Positions 14,428 through 23,249 of a stretch of DNA of 34,019 nucleotides are shown piece after piece. A model generated the notes under the pieces. The model did not search any database and was not told the DNA's origin. It saw only the letters and a program-made list of their open reading frames with translations. The DNA comes from an uncultured Oscillospiraceae bacterium (GTDB lineage: Bacteria > Bacillota_A > Clostridia > Oscillospirales > Oscillospiraceae), in contig CAAGIF010000087.1 of the NCBI GenBank assembly GCA_900769845.1, positions 1 through 34,019 on the forward strand, given 5' to 3'. The translations under genes were made by a program, and so were the position numbers. Position 1 is the stretch's first letter. Each line of letters starts with the position of its first letter.

Positions 14428-15339
14428 ATGACCGAATTGACTAATTTTCAAAAGAAGATTTCCTCTCATATTTCCCATGTGGAGCTCCGTTTTTGGGAAC
14501 CCATGACAAAGCACACATCCTTGCGAATTGGTGGGAATGCGGAGGTAATGGCATTTCCTAAGATTCCCGAGGAAATTGCCGATTTGCTGAAAGTGTCCGC
14601 TTTGTTGGACGCAAAACCTGCTATTTTGGGAGCAGGAACCAATGTGCTTGCTCCTGACCGGGGAATTGACGGTCTGGTGATCTGCTTGAAGGATTGTCTG
14701 GACGGTATGGAGCGGCTGGATGAGAACCGTATCCGCATCATGGCAGGTGTGACCATGACCCGGGCAGCCGTGTTTGCCGCCAATCTGGGACTTGGGGGCA
14801 TGGAATTTGCTCACGGCATCCCCGGAACTGTGGGCGGCGGCGTGTATATGAATGCCGGCGCTTACGGCGGAGAGATCTGCCAGATCTGCGAAAGTGTGGA
14901 TGTGATGGATATGCAGGGCAATTGCAAGACCTACTCCGCGGAGGAAATGGGCTTTTCCTATCGCCACAGCATTCTGGAAGAACAGGGGGGCATTGTGGTG
15001 AGCGCGGTGTTCCGTCTTGAGCAAGCTCCGGTGGAACAGATCAAGGCCAGAATGAAGGAACTTCAGGCAAAGCGCAGCGCATCCCAGCCCCTGGATCTGC
15101 CCTCTGCAGGCTCTGCGTTTAAGCGGCCCGTGGGCGGATATGCTGCCGCACTGATCGATCAGGCGGGATTGAAAGGCTATCGAGTTGGCGGCGCGGCCAT
15201 TTCCACAAAGCATGCGGGCTTTGCGGTAAACATGGGCGGGGCAACTGCCCAGGATATGAAGGATCTGCTGCAGCAGGTGGCAGATCGGGTACTGGAAAAC
15301 TCCGCGATCCAACTGGAACCGGAGATTCGCATATGGTAA
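14428..15339 (+). CDS. murB: UDP-N-acetylenolpyruvoylglucosamine reductase
   Basis: The 303-residue flavoenzyme reduces the enolpyruvyl group with NADPH to give UDP-MurNAc, the second committed step of peptidoglycan synthesis, in the cytoplasm. FAD-binding elements include HTSLRIGGNAEVM (29-41), LGAGTNVLAPD (67-77) and GIPGTVGGGVYMNAGAYGGE (130-149). The catalytic serine is Ser229 in PSAGSAFKRP, the glutamate Glu299 in the C-terminal EPEIRIW; this is the type II enzyme usual in Firmicutes. The ATG at 14428 follows CGGAGG; further upstream starts overlap the promoter. whiA follows after 21 nt. Confidence 0.97.
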   Translation: MTELTNFQKKISSHISHVELRFWEPMTKHTSLRIGGNAEVMAFPKIPEEIADLLKVSALLDAKPAILGAGTNVLAPDRGIDGLVICLKDCLDGMERLDENRIRIMAGVTMTRAAVFAANLGLGGMEFAHGIPGTVGGGVYMNAGAYGGEICQICESVDVMDMQGNCKTYSAEEMGFSYRHSILEEQGGIVVSAVFRLEQAPVEQIKARMKELQAKRSASQPLDLPSAGSAFKRPVGGYAAALIDQAGLKGYRVGGAAISTKHAGFAVNMGGATAQDMKDLLQQVADRVLENSAIQLEPEIRIW

Positions 15340-15360
15340 TTCAGGAAGGGAGAGGCGGCT

Positions 15361-16272
15361 ATGGCGGTATCGTTTTCCGCAGGAACAAAAAGTGAAATCT
15401 GCAGAGTATTTCCCAACCGGCGCTGCTGCGCCCTTGCCCAGTGCTTTGGAATTCTACTGTACTGCAACAGTTTCACCTCTGATAATGTAAAAATTATTAC
15501 AGAAAGCCGGGAATTTGCTCAGTTTCTGCCTAAATTGTTAAAAAAAGCCTTTGGCTTCGGTTTTGACCAGAATCCGGATCCGGATACCCAGGGAAAGCTG
15601 ATCTTCCAGATCACGGATCCCGGGAAGATGGATGCTGTTATGTCCGGCTGCGGCTTCAGCAGAAAAGACACCATGGCTCTGCATGTGAACCTTCCTCTGG
15701 TGGAGGAGGATTGCTGCAAGGCTGCATTTCTGCGGGGCGCGTTCCTTGCCGGCGGCAGTGTCACAGATCCGGAAAAGGGCTACCATCTGGAGATCACCAC
15801 CACCCACGCCAGCGTGGCCCGGGAAACTTATACCCTCATTCAGGAGAGTGTGGGTTTCTACCCGAAAACTGCCCAGCGGGGCGGCGGACAGGTGCTTTAT
15901 TTGAAGCACAGCGATCTGATCTCGGATTATCTGACATTCCTTGGCGCGCCGGTGGCTGCGATGGGCATTATGGAAGCCCGGCTGGAAAAGGAACTGAACA
16001 ACAGAGTGAACCGCCGCTGCAACTGTGACGATGCCAATACATCCAAGGTAGTGGAGGCGGCCCAGGAACAGATCGCAGCCATTCGGATCTTGAAGGAGAA
16101 GGGGATTCTTGACAAGCTCCCCGGAAAGCTGCAGCAGGCTGCCGCAGCCCGGGAGGAGCATCCGGCATCGGCACTGTCCGAACTTGCCGGAATGATGGAA
16201 CCGCCCATCACCAAGCCTGCTATGAACCATCGGCTGAAAAAGCTGATGATGCTTGCCAGGGAGGTAAGCTAA
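15361..16272 (+). CDS. whiA: Sporulation/division regulator WhiA
   Basis: The 303-residue protein has the WhiA layout: N-terminal LAGLIDADG-like domain (VSFSAGTKSEICRVF near residue 3, RCCALAQ at 21-27, LRGAFLAGGSVTDPEKGYHLE around 125-145) and a C-terminal helix-turn-helix (SALSELAGMM..ITKPAMNHRLKKL, split in two at 265-298). WhiA is a DNA-binding protein needed for sporulation in streptomycetes and linked to division and chromosome segregation in Bacillus. In many Firmicutes it follows rapZ and yvcK; here it sits directly between murB and dnaE. GGAGAGG precedes the ATG. The stop overlaps the dnaE start (TAATG). Confidence 0.95.
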   Translation: MAVSFSAGTKSEICRVFPNRRCCALAQCFGILLYCNSFTSDNVKIITESREFAQFLPKLLKKAFGFGFDQNPDPDTQGKLIFQITDPGKMDAVMSGCGFSRKDTMALHVNLPLVEEDCCKAAFLRGAFLAGGSVTDPEKGYHLEITTTHASVARETYTLIQESVGFYPKTAQRGGGQVLYLKHSDLISDYLTFLGAPVAAMGIMEARLEKELNNRVNRRCNCDDANTSKVVEAAQEQIAAIRILKEKGILDKLPGKLQQAAAAREEHPASALSELAGMMEPPITKPAMNHRLKKLMMLAREVS

Positions 16273-19200
16273 TGAGTTTTGTTCACTTACATGTCCATAC
16301 GGAATACAGTCTCCTGGACGGCGCCTGCCGCATTGGCGGCATTATGGACCGGGTCAAGGAGCTGGGCCAGAGCGCTGTGGCAATTACCGACCATGGCGTC
16401 ATGTATGGCTGCATTGATTTTTACAAGGCGGCAAAGGCTGCAGGGGTAAAGCCTATTATCGGCTGCGAGGTCTATCTTGCCCGCCGCCGGATGGAAGACC
16501 GGGTCCACGGAATCGACAACGATCCCTACCACCTGGTGCTGCTGTGCGAAAACCGGCAGGGTTACGAAAACCTCTGTATGCTGGTTTCCGAGGCATTTAC
16601 CAACGGTTTTTACGGAAAACCCAGAGTGGATATAGAACTTTTAAAACGCTACCACGAGGGTTTGATCGCCACCTCCGCCTGCCTTGCCGGCGCGATCCCC
16701 CAGTATCTGATGGAAGAGGATTACGAATCTGCCAAGGCCCACGCTCTGCAGATGGCGGAAATCTTTGGTCCGGAGCATTTTTATCTGGAGCTTCAGGATC
16801 ACGGTATTCCGGAGCAGACCCCTGTCAACCAGGGTGTTTTGCGGATCGCCCGGGAAACAGGTCTGCCGCTGATCGTGACCAATGACGCCCATTACCTCCG
16901 GAAAGAAGACGCGGAAATGCAGGATATCCTGCTTTGCGTCCAAACAGGCAAGACTGTGGATGAACCCAACCGGATGAAATTCCAGACGGAGGAATTTTAC
17001 CTCAAGAGCGAGGAAGAACTGCGCCAGCTGTTTCCCAACTGTGACGAGGCCTTTGAAAACACGGCGAAAATTGCGGATATGTGCAATCTGGAGTTCGTGT
17101 TCAATGAGTATCACCTGCCGTCTTTCCCGGTGCCTCAGGGATACACAAACGAAAAATACTTCCGGAAGCTCTGCTATGAGGGATTTGAGGAACGCTACCA
17201 TAATCCGCCCACGGAATATCTGGAGCGTTTGGAATACGAGATCGGCGTTATCTCCCGGATGGGCTATGTAAATTATTATCTGATCGTATGGGACTTCATC
17301 CGTTACGCCAAGGAGCACGGCATTCCTGTTGGCCCCGGCCGTGGCAGCGGCGCCGCTTCCATTGTGGCTTACTGTCTGCATATCACGGAAGTGGATCCCA
17401 TGAAATATAGTCTGATCTTCGAACGGTTTTTGAACCCGGAGCGGGTATCCATGCCTGACTTTGATACGGACTTCTGTCAGGAACGCCGGGGCGAGGTAAT
17501 CGACTATGTCATGGAAAAGTACGGCAAGGATCATGTGGCCCAGATCGCCACTTTCGGTACCATGGCCGCCCGGGGCGCTATCCGGGATGTGGGTCGCGTA
17601 CTGAATTTCAGCTATGCGGAAACCGATGTGGTTGCCAAGCTGGTGCCTACCACCCTGCACATCACCTTGGATGAGGCGCTGAAGGTCAGTCCCCAGCTGA
17701 AGGAAATGTACGACAACGATGAGCGGGTAAAAAAGCTGATCGATGTTGCCCGGGCTTTGGAGGGCATGCCCCGGAATACCTCCACCCATGCAGCCGGTGT
17801 TGTGATTACGGCAGATCCGGTGTGCAGCTATGTACCCCTGTCCCGAAACGATGATACTATCGTTACCCAGTACACCATGACTACCATTGAGGAACTGGGT
17901 CTTCTGAAAATGGACTTCCTGGGACTTCGGAATCTGACCGTTATCGAGGATGCCCAGAAGGAGATCCGAAAACTGAATCCCAATTTCTCTATCGACAAAG
18001 TACCGGACGATGATCCGGAAACCTTTGCTATGCTGGCGGAGGGCAAGACCCAGGGCGTCTTCCAGCTGGAATCCGCCGGAATTACCGGTGTGTGTGTTAA
18101 TATGCGGCCTACTTCCATCGAAGATATGACCGCAATCGTGGCGCTTTACCGTCCCGGTCCCATGGATTCCATTCCTATGTTTATTGCCAACAAACTGGAT
18201 CCCCGAAAGATCCGGTACAAAACGCCGCTGCTGGAGCCGATTTTGAAGGTTACATACGGCTGTATTGTCTATCAGGAGCAGGTTATTGAGATCTTCCGCA
18301 GCCTGGGCGGCTATACCATGGGACAGGCAGACAATATCCGCCGGGCCATCTCCAAGAAAAAGATGAAGGTTATTGAGGCGGAACGAAAGGTATTCGTCTA
18401 CGGCGATCCTGCCCAGAATATTACCGGCTGCATCGGACATGGCGTTCCGGAGTCCGTTGCCCAATCCATCTACGATGAGATCGTGGATTTCGCAAACTAT
18501 GCCTTTAACAAGGCCCATGCGGTGTGTTACGCGGTGGTTTCTTATCAAACTGCATACCTGAAGTGCCACTATCCCAGACAGTACATGGCGGCGCTGATGA
18601 CCTCGGTGCTGGATTCCGCCACAAAGATCTCCGGCTATATTGCGGAGTGCAAGGAGCTGGGGATCCCGGTTCTGCCTCCGGATGTCAACCACTCTGAGGA
18701 TCATTTTACGGTAGAAGGAAACGCTATTCGATTCGGACTTGGCGCTGTGAAGAATGTGGGAAGAGGCCTGATCCGCAGCATGGTTGCCAAACGCGCAGAG
18801 GGCGGAATCTTCAAATCTCTGGAGGACTTCCTGCAGCGGATGGGCGAAGGAGAACTGAACAAGCGGGCGGTGGAGAATTTCATCAAATGCGGCGCCATGG
18901 ATTGCTTCGGACATCACCGCAGCGAGCTGCTGGCGGTATATGACAGCATGATGGACACCGTATCTTCCACCCGGAAACGGAATCTGGATGGACAGATGGG
19001 CCTGTTCAGCCTGCTGGACGATGACGATGCGGCGGCGCAGATCCCGATCCCCGCGCTTCCGGAACGAAGCCGCGCGGAACTGATGAACATGGAAAGAGAG
19101 ACTACCGGAATCTACATCTCCGGTCATCCCATGGATGATTACCGTCCGTTCCTGAAAAATACCCATGTGGTTCCCATCGGAAAGCTTATGGAGGAGGAAA

Positions 19201-19727
19201 ATCATTTCCGGGATGATCAAATCGTGTCTGTCGCCGGCGTGGTGCAGGGGGTAAAAATGAAGACCACCCGCAATAACTCCATGATGGCCTATGTGACCCT
19301 GGAGGATGATACCGCCGCCATTGAGATGCTGGCGTTTTCCAATGTGCTGAGCCAGTATGGCGGGTATCTGAAGGAAAATATGCCGGTGGTAATCACGGGC
19401 AGGCTGTCCATCCGGGACGAGAAAGAACCCCAGATTGTGATCAACCGGGCAAGACCTATTTCGGATTATGCCGAGGGACATGTGGAGGAGGAAGCACCTC
19501 CCCAAAAGCAGGATGTACAAAGAACCCTGTATCTGAAGCTTTCCGGGGAAGCAGATCCCGCTTACCGGAAGGTTAGAGCCATCCTTCAGATGTTCCCGGG
19601 GGAAAGCAGCGCGGTGCTGTATTTCGCGGATACCAAGGTTCGTCGCGGAACCCGCTGCCTGATTGCTGAGAGTATGCTCAAGGAGCTGGAAAATCTCCTC
19701 GGAACCGGAAATGTTGTGGTAAAATAA
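16272..19727 (+). CDS. dnaE: DNA polymerase III alpha subunit DnaE
   Basis: The 1151-residue replicative polymerase has an N-terminal PHP domain (HVHTEYSLLDGACRI at 6-20; ITDHGVMYG near 38), the polymerase core with GPGRGSGAASIVAYC (about 356-370), the catalytic aspartates in MPDFDTDF (Asp396, Asp398, Asp400) and Asp548 in KMDFLGLRNL, a helix-hairpin-helix/beta-binding region, and a C-terminal OB-fold (about 982-1070, VAGVVQGVKMKTTRNNS). Length and order are those of the DnaE1 type, lacking the intrinsic exonuclease of PolC. Translation is coupled to whiA through TAATG. No terminator is visible before the next gene 54 nt on, so some read-through is likely. Confidence 0.97.
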   Translation: MSFVHLHVHTEYSLLDGACRIGGIMDRVKELGQSAVAITDHGVMYGCIDFYKAAKAAGVKPIIGCEVYLARRRMEDRVHGIDNDPYHLVLLCENRQGYENLCMLVSEAFTNGFYGKPRVDIELLKRYHEGLIATSACLAGAIPQYLMEEDYESAKAHALQMAEIFGPEHFYLELQDHGIPEQTPVNQGVLRIARETGLPLIVTNDAHYLRKEDAEMQDILLCVQTGKTVDEPNRMKFQTEEFYLKSEEELRQLFPNCDEAFENTAKIADMCNLEFVFNEYHLPSFPVPQGYTNEKYFRKLCYEGFEERYHNPPTEYLERLEYEIGVISRMGYVNYYLIVWDFIRYAKEHGIPVGPGRGSGAASIVAYCLHITEVDPMKYSLIFERFLNPERVSMPDFDTDFCQERRGEVIDYVMEKYGKDHVAQIATFGTMAARGAIRDVGRVLNFSYAETDVVAKLVPTTLHITLDEALKVSPQLKEMYDNDERVKKLIDVARALEGMPRNTSTHAAGVVITADPVCSYVPLSRNDDTIVTQYTMTTIEELGLLKMDFLGLRNLTVIEDAQKEIRKLNPNFSIDKVPDDDPETFAMLAEGKTQGVFQLESAGITGVCVNMRPTSIEDMTAIVALYRPGPMDSIPMFIANKLDPRKIRYKTPLLEPILKVTYGCIVYQEQVIEIFRSLGGYTMGQADNIRRAISKKKMKVIEAERKVFVYGDPAQNITGCIGHGVPESVAQSIYDEIVDFANYAFNKAHAVCYAVVSYQTAYLKCHYPRQYMAALMTSVLDSATKISGYIAECKELGIPVLPPDVNHSEDHFTVEGNAIRFGLGAVKNVGRGLIRSMVAKRAEGGIFKSLEDFLQRMGEGELNKRAVENFIKCGAMDCFGHHRSELLAVYDSMMDTVSSTRKRNLDGQMGLFSLLDDDDAAAQIPIPALPERSRAELMNMERETTGIYISGHPMDDYRPFLKNTHVVPIGKLMEEENHFRDDQIVSVAGVVQGVKMKTTRNNSMMAYVTLEDDTAAIEMLAFSNVLSQYGGYLKENMPVVITGRLSIRDEKEPQIVINRARPISDYAEGHVEEEAPPQKQDVQRTLYLKLSGEADPAYRKVRAILQMFPGESSAVLYFADTKVRRGTRCLIAESMLKELENLLGTGNVVVK

Positions 19728-19728
19728 C

Positions 19729-19757
19729 TATCTTTTTAAGGAAAAATATGCTATACT
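19729..19757 (+). promoter_or_regulatory. Probable promoter at the head of the lipoprotein-TCS-recA run
   Basis: Extended -10 TGCTATACT (hexamer 19752-19757) with a weak -35 (TATCTT, 19729-19734) at 17 nt, immediately after the dnaE stop and 25 nt before the lipoprotein ATG. No LexA-like box (GAAC-N4-GTTC type) is visible in this gap. Confidence 0.55.
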
Positions 19758-19781
19758 GTTTGTTTGGAAGGGGCGGATGCC

Positions 19782-21104
19782 ATGATCAGGAAAAGAAATA
19801 GAATAGGGCTTTTGCTGGTTGTGGCAATGCTGCTCAGCGGCTGTGCTATGCGTACGGTGGATGAGATGTATGCTCCTCCCAGACGGTCGGCAGAACACAT
19901 GGATCTGCAGCGGGCCATTGACAGCGCCATGACGGACCTGGAATACTGTGCGCCCCTTACCGGGGAGAATCAGCAGACAGTTCAGATGGCAGACCTGAAT
20001 GGGGACGGGAATGAAGAATACCTGCTTTTTGCCAAGGGAAATTCTGACAATCCCATGAAGATCCTAATCTTCACCAGACAGGATGGAAGCTGCCAACTGA
20101 CCGAGAGCATCGAAAGCCGGGGATCTTCCTTCGAATTCGTGGAATATGCGGATATCGATGAGGCCGATGGCAAGGAACTGGTAGTTGGGCTCGGGATCAG
20201 TGACCAGGTGGACCGGCACATGGCGGTGTACAGCTTTGCAGATGGAGATGTGCGGCAGCTTATGGCGGTCAATTACAACAAGGTGGTTACCGCGGATCTG
20301 GATGTTGACGGATGTATGGAACTTCTGGCGATTTCTGCCGGAGAATCCGATGAGGAAAATGCCGCTGCCGTGGTCTATAGCTACAGCGATGGCGCAATGG
20401 TTCGCTCAGAACAGAGCAGTTTGTCTGCAGGATGCGATCAGATCAAGCGCATCATGGTCAGTTCCCTTCACGGGGGGACGCCTGCGGTGTATGTAGCCAG
20501 TGCGGTGGATGAAAGCGCCATTATCACGGATGTGTTTGCTCTGCGTAATGGGCAGTTTACTAATATATCCCTCTCCAACGAATCCGGCACCAGTGTGAAG
20601 ACTTTGCGAAACTACTATGTTTACGCGGACGACATTGACGAGGACGGCGTTCTGGAACTGCCCAGCCTGATCTATATGGAACCGGTGCAGAACACCGGGC
20701 AATCCGCAGCGCAGCAGCTGATCCGCTGGTATGCCATGAAGGATAACGGGGAAGAGGTGGACAAGCTCTATACCTTCCACAATTTCAACGGTGGCTGGTA
20801 TCTGAAACTGGACAGCGCATGGGCACAGCGTGTCAGTGTGACTCAGGATGGGGCGGTATTCACATTTTTTCTGTGGGATGCAGATTTCACCCGGGCGGAG
20901 AAGCTTTTCTCCATTTACGCCTTGAGCGGCTCTAATCGGGAGCAGCAGGCCACCCAGGATGACCGTTTCCCACTTCTGAGAACAGAAAGCGTTGTATACG
21001 CAGCAAAACTTGAGGTAGCATCCCTTGCCTACGGCATTGATCAGCAGACGCTGACAGAGGGATTTCATTTGATCCACATGGATTGGAAAAACGGCGAAAT
21101 GTAA
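19782..21104 (+). CDS. Lipoprotein with FG-GAP/VCBS-like Asp-rich repeats, beside a two-component system
   Basis: The 440-residue protein has a lipoprotein signal peptide with lipobox LLSGC (Cys21). Four Asp-rich loops, DLNGDGNEE (71-79), DIDEADGKE (124-132), DLDVDGCME (172-180) and DIDEDGVLE (284-292), are spaced through it like the calcium-binding loops of FG-GAP/VCBS beta-propeller blades, each followed by a hydrophobic strand. It should be anchored to the outer face of the membrane. I do not recognise an enzymatic domain. The ATG at 19782 follows GGAAGGGG by 9 nt; an upstream in-frame TTG overlaps that site. A response regulator starts 13 nt downstream, so it may be the sensor partner or a target of that system (inference). 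Confidence 0.82.
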   Translation: MIRKRNRIGLLLVVAMLLSGCAMRTVDEMYAPPRRSAEHMDLQRAIDSAMTDLEYCAPLTGENQQTVQMADLNGDGNEEYLLFAKGNSDNPMKILIFTRQDGSCQLTESIESRGSSFEFVEYADIDEADGKELVVGLGISDQVDRHMAVYSFADGDVRQLMAVNYNKVVTADLDVDGCMELLAISAGESDEENAAAVVYSYSDGAMVRSEQSSLSAGCDQIKRIMVSSLHGGTPAVYVASAVDESAIITDVFALRNGQFTNISLSNESGTSVKTLRNYYVYADDIDEDGVLELPSLIYMEPVQNTGQSAAQQLIRWYAMKDNGEEVDKLYTFHNFNGGWYLKLDSAWAQRVSVTQDGAVFTFFLWDADFTRAEKLFSIYALSGSNREQQATQDDRFPLLRTESVVYAAKLEVASLAYGIDQQTLTEGFHLIHMDWKNGEM

Positions 21105-21117
21105 AAGAGGTATCGAT

Positions 21118-21804
21118 ATGAAAAAAGTATTGATTATGGAAGACGAAGTCAATATCCGCAGCTTTGTGGTGATCAACCTGAAGCGGGCGGGATACGAACC
21201 CATCGAGGCTGGCACCGGCACGGAGGCACTGGCCCGAATCGAGGAAAATCCGGATATCGGTGTGGCAATCCTGGACATTATGGTGCCGGAGATCGATGGT
21301 TTTGAAGTGTGCCGCCGGATCCGGGCAACCAATAAGAAAATGGGCATTATTATGCTTACTGCCCGGACCCAGGAGATGGATAAGGTCACGGGTTTGATGA
21401 CCGGCGCGGACGATTATGTAACCAAGCCCTTCTCTCCTGCGGAGCTTACCGCCCGGATCGATGCCCTTTACCGCCGGATCGGCGGCGACAGCGGCGCCAC
21501 CAGCGAGCTGCTGTCCCACGGGCCGTTCGTGATGAACACCCGGAACCATACCCTGGAGAAGGATGGAAACCGGATCCGCCTTACCCAGGTGGAGTATTCC
21601 ATCATGAAGCTGTTTATGCAGAATTCCGGCAGAGCCCTTAGCCGGGAGGACATTCTCTCCGCTGTCTGGGGCAAGGATTATGACGGAGAACTGAAGATCG
21701 TGGATGTGAATATCCGCCGCCTTCGGATCAAGATCGAAGACGATACAGCAAATCCCACATACATCACAACGGTTTGGGGATTTGGATATAAGTGGGGCGT
21801 GTAA
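21118..21804 (+). CDS. OmpR/PhoB-family response regulator
   Basis: The 228-residue protein has a receiver domain with acidic pocket Glu9-Asp10 (IMEDE), phospho-acceptor Asp53 (AILDIMVP), Thr81 (IIMLTA) and Lys103 (VTKPF), then a winged-helix DNA-binding domain (about 130-228) ending in VWGFGYKWGV as usual for the OmpR/PhoB group. AGAGGT precedes the ATG. It is followed by its histidine kinase after 23 nt and preceded by the lipoprotein gene. The regulon is not evident; no direct-repeat binding site stands out. Confidence 0.95.
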   Translation: MKKVLIMEDEVNIRSFVVINLKRAGYEPIEAGTGTEALARIEENPDIGVAILDIMVPEIDGFEVCRRIRATNKKMGIIMLTARTQEMDKVTGLMTGADDYVTKPFSPAELTARIDALYRRIGGDSGATSELLSHGPFVMNTRNHTLEKDGNRIRLTQVEYSIMKLFMQNSGRALSREDILSAVWGKDYDGELKIVDVNIRRLRIKIEDDTANPTYITTVWGFGYKWGV

Positions 21805-21827
21805 ACCCCTGAAAGAAGGAGTTAATC

Positions 21828-23237
21828 ATGGGCAAAGCGGGCAGCCTGCGAAGGCGGTGGCTACGGAATACAGTGGGCGTGATCGTTGCATTGGGCATGG
21901 TTTGCGTGCTGGCGGTCACAGCGTCCTTTGCTACCTATTATTACTCCAATATGGAATCGGACATGCAGTTCCGGGCGAAGACCACCACGGAGTTCTTCGC
22001 GGATTATCTGGACCAGAATTACAATGAGTTCTACCAGTCCTGCATGACCTATGCCCAGACCTTTGAAGACCGGAATGATCTGGAACTGCAGTTTATCAAC
22101 AAGCAGGGACGGATCGTGGCATCCTCCTACGGAAACTGGGTGGGACTCCCTCCGGCTACATCGGACATTCAGGATGCGGTCAGCACCCGGGGCCCCAGTA
22201 CCTACATGGGTAAGGATCCGGGAACGGGGGAGCGGATCATGGCGGTTTCCAGTCCCATGATCTATTCCAACGGCGAGGTTATCGGCGTTCTGCGTTATGT
22301 CACATCCACAAAGATCGTGGACAGACAGATCATTCTGGTGGCTGCAGTTTCCTTCGCTGCGTTGCTGGTTGTGATCGGCGTGGTGATGCTCAGCAGCAAT
22401 TTCTTCATCCGGGGAATCATGAATCCGGTGATGGGAATCACAGAGACAGCCAAGCGGATCGCCAGTGGCAGCTACGGAGCTCAGATCCAGACCCGCTATG
22501 CCGATGAGATTGGAGAACTGGCGGAGACGATCAATGAACTCTCTGCCAAGATCAGTCAAAATGAGAAAATGCAGTCGGAATTTATATCCCAACTCTCCCA
22601 TGAACTGCGTACGCCGCTGACAGTTATCAACGGCTGGACGGAAACCCTCCTTGCGGATGAAGCCATGGATCCCGATACCCGCCAGGGAATGAAGATCATC
22701 TCCCGGGAAGCCAAGCGGCTGACAGAGATGGTAGTGGATCTGTTGGATTTCACCCGGATGCAGGACGGACGGATGACGCTGAATGTGGAGCAATCCGATA
22801 TTGCGGCTGAATTTGAAGATACGGTATTCATGTACGGTTCCAGACTTTCTCAGGATGGAATCCAGCTGATCTACCAGGATAATGATGAGGAAATACCGGA
22901 GATCCCCTGCGATCCTCAGCGGATGCGGCAGGTGTTCCTGAATATTTTGGATAACGCCGCCAAGCATGGCGGCGAAGGCAAGCGGATCGAGGCGGGAATG
23001 CGCTGTGAAAACGGCAGTGTGGTTTTCCAGTTCCGGGACTTTGGCCCGGGAATCCCCGAGGATGAGATTCCGCTGGTGAAGAAAAAGTTTTACAAGGGAA
23101 GCTCCAGTGTCCGGGGCACCGGCATTGGTCTGGCTGTCTGCGACGAGATCGTGGAGCTCCACGGCGGAACCCTTACATTGGAAAATGCTGTCGGAGGCGG
23201 AACACTGGTTACTGTAACACTGCCTGCCGCGCAGTAA
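21828..23237 (+). CDS. Sensor histidine kinase (two transmembrane helices, HAMP)
   Basis: The 469-residue membrane kinase has a basic N-terminus, TM1 (about 16-40), an extracytoplasmic domain of about 125 residues with a PAS/Cache-like core (LQFINKQGRIVASSYG, VSSPMIYSNGEVIGVLRYV), TM2 (about 165-190), a HAMP segment, the HisKA domain with His258 in SQLSHELRTPLT, and an ATPase domain with N-box NILDNAAKHG, DFGPGIPEDE and GTGIGLAVC. It should phosphorylate the regulator encoded just upstream. AAGGAG precedes the ATG. The stimulus is unknown; its link to the lipoprotein gene suggests an envelope signal (inference). Confidence 0.95.
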   Translation: MGKAGSLRRRWLRNTVGVIVALGMVCVLAVTASFATYYYSNMESDMQFRAKTTTEFFADYLDQNYNEFYQSCMTYAQTFEDRNDLELQFINKQGRIVASSYGNWVGLPPATSDIQDAVSTRGPSTYMGKDPGTGERIMAVSSPMIYSNGEVIGVLRYVTSTKIVDRQIILVAAVSFAALLVVIGVVMLSSNFFIRGIMNPVMGITETAKRIASGSYGAQIQTRYADEIGELAETINELSAKISQNEKMQSEFISQLSHELRTPLTVINGWTETLLADEAMDPDTRQGMKIISREAKRLTEMVVDLLDFTRMQDGRMTLNVEQSDIAAEFEDTVFMYGSRLSQDGIQLIYQDNDEEIPEIPCDPQRMRQVFLNILDNAAKHGGEGKRIEAGMRCENGSVVFQFRDFGPGIPEDEIPLVKKKFYKGSSSVRGTGIGLAVCDEIVELHGGTLTLENAVGGGTLVTVTLPAAQ

Positions 23238-23249
23238 GAAAGGAATCCT

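Noticed and set aside
16641..19520. A very long open frame (about 960 codons) antisense to dnaE
   Set aside because: It mirrors the codon bias of dnaE (third-position GC and few stop-complement codons), has no ribosome site, no recognisable domain and lies fully under a firm gene.
19728..19781. Possible LexA/SOS box at the head of the recA run
   Set aside because: No GAAC-N4-GTTC-type inverted repeat is present; only an extended -10 promoter is seen.
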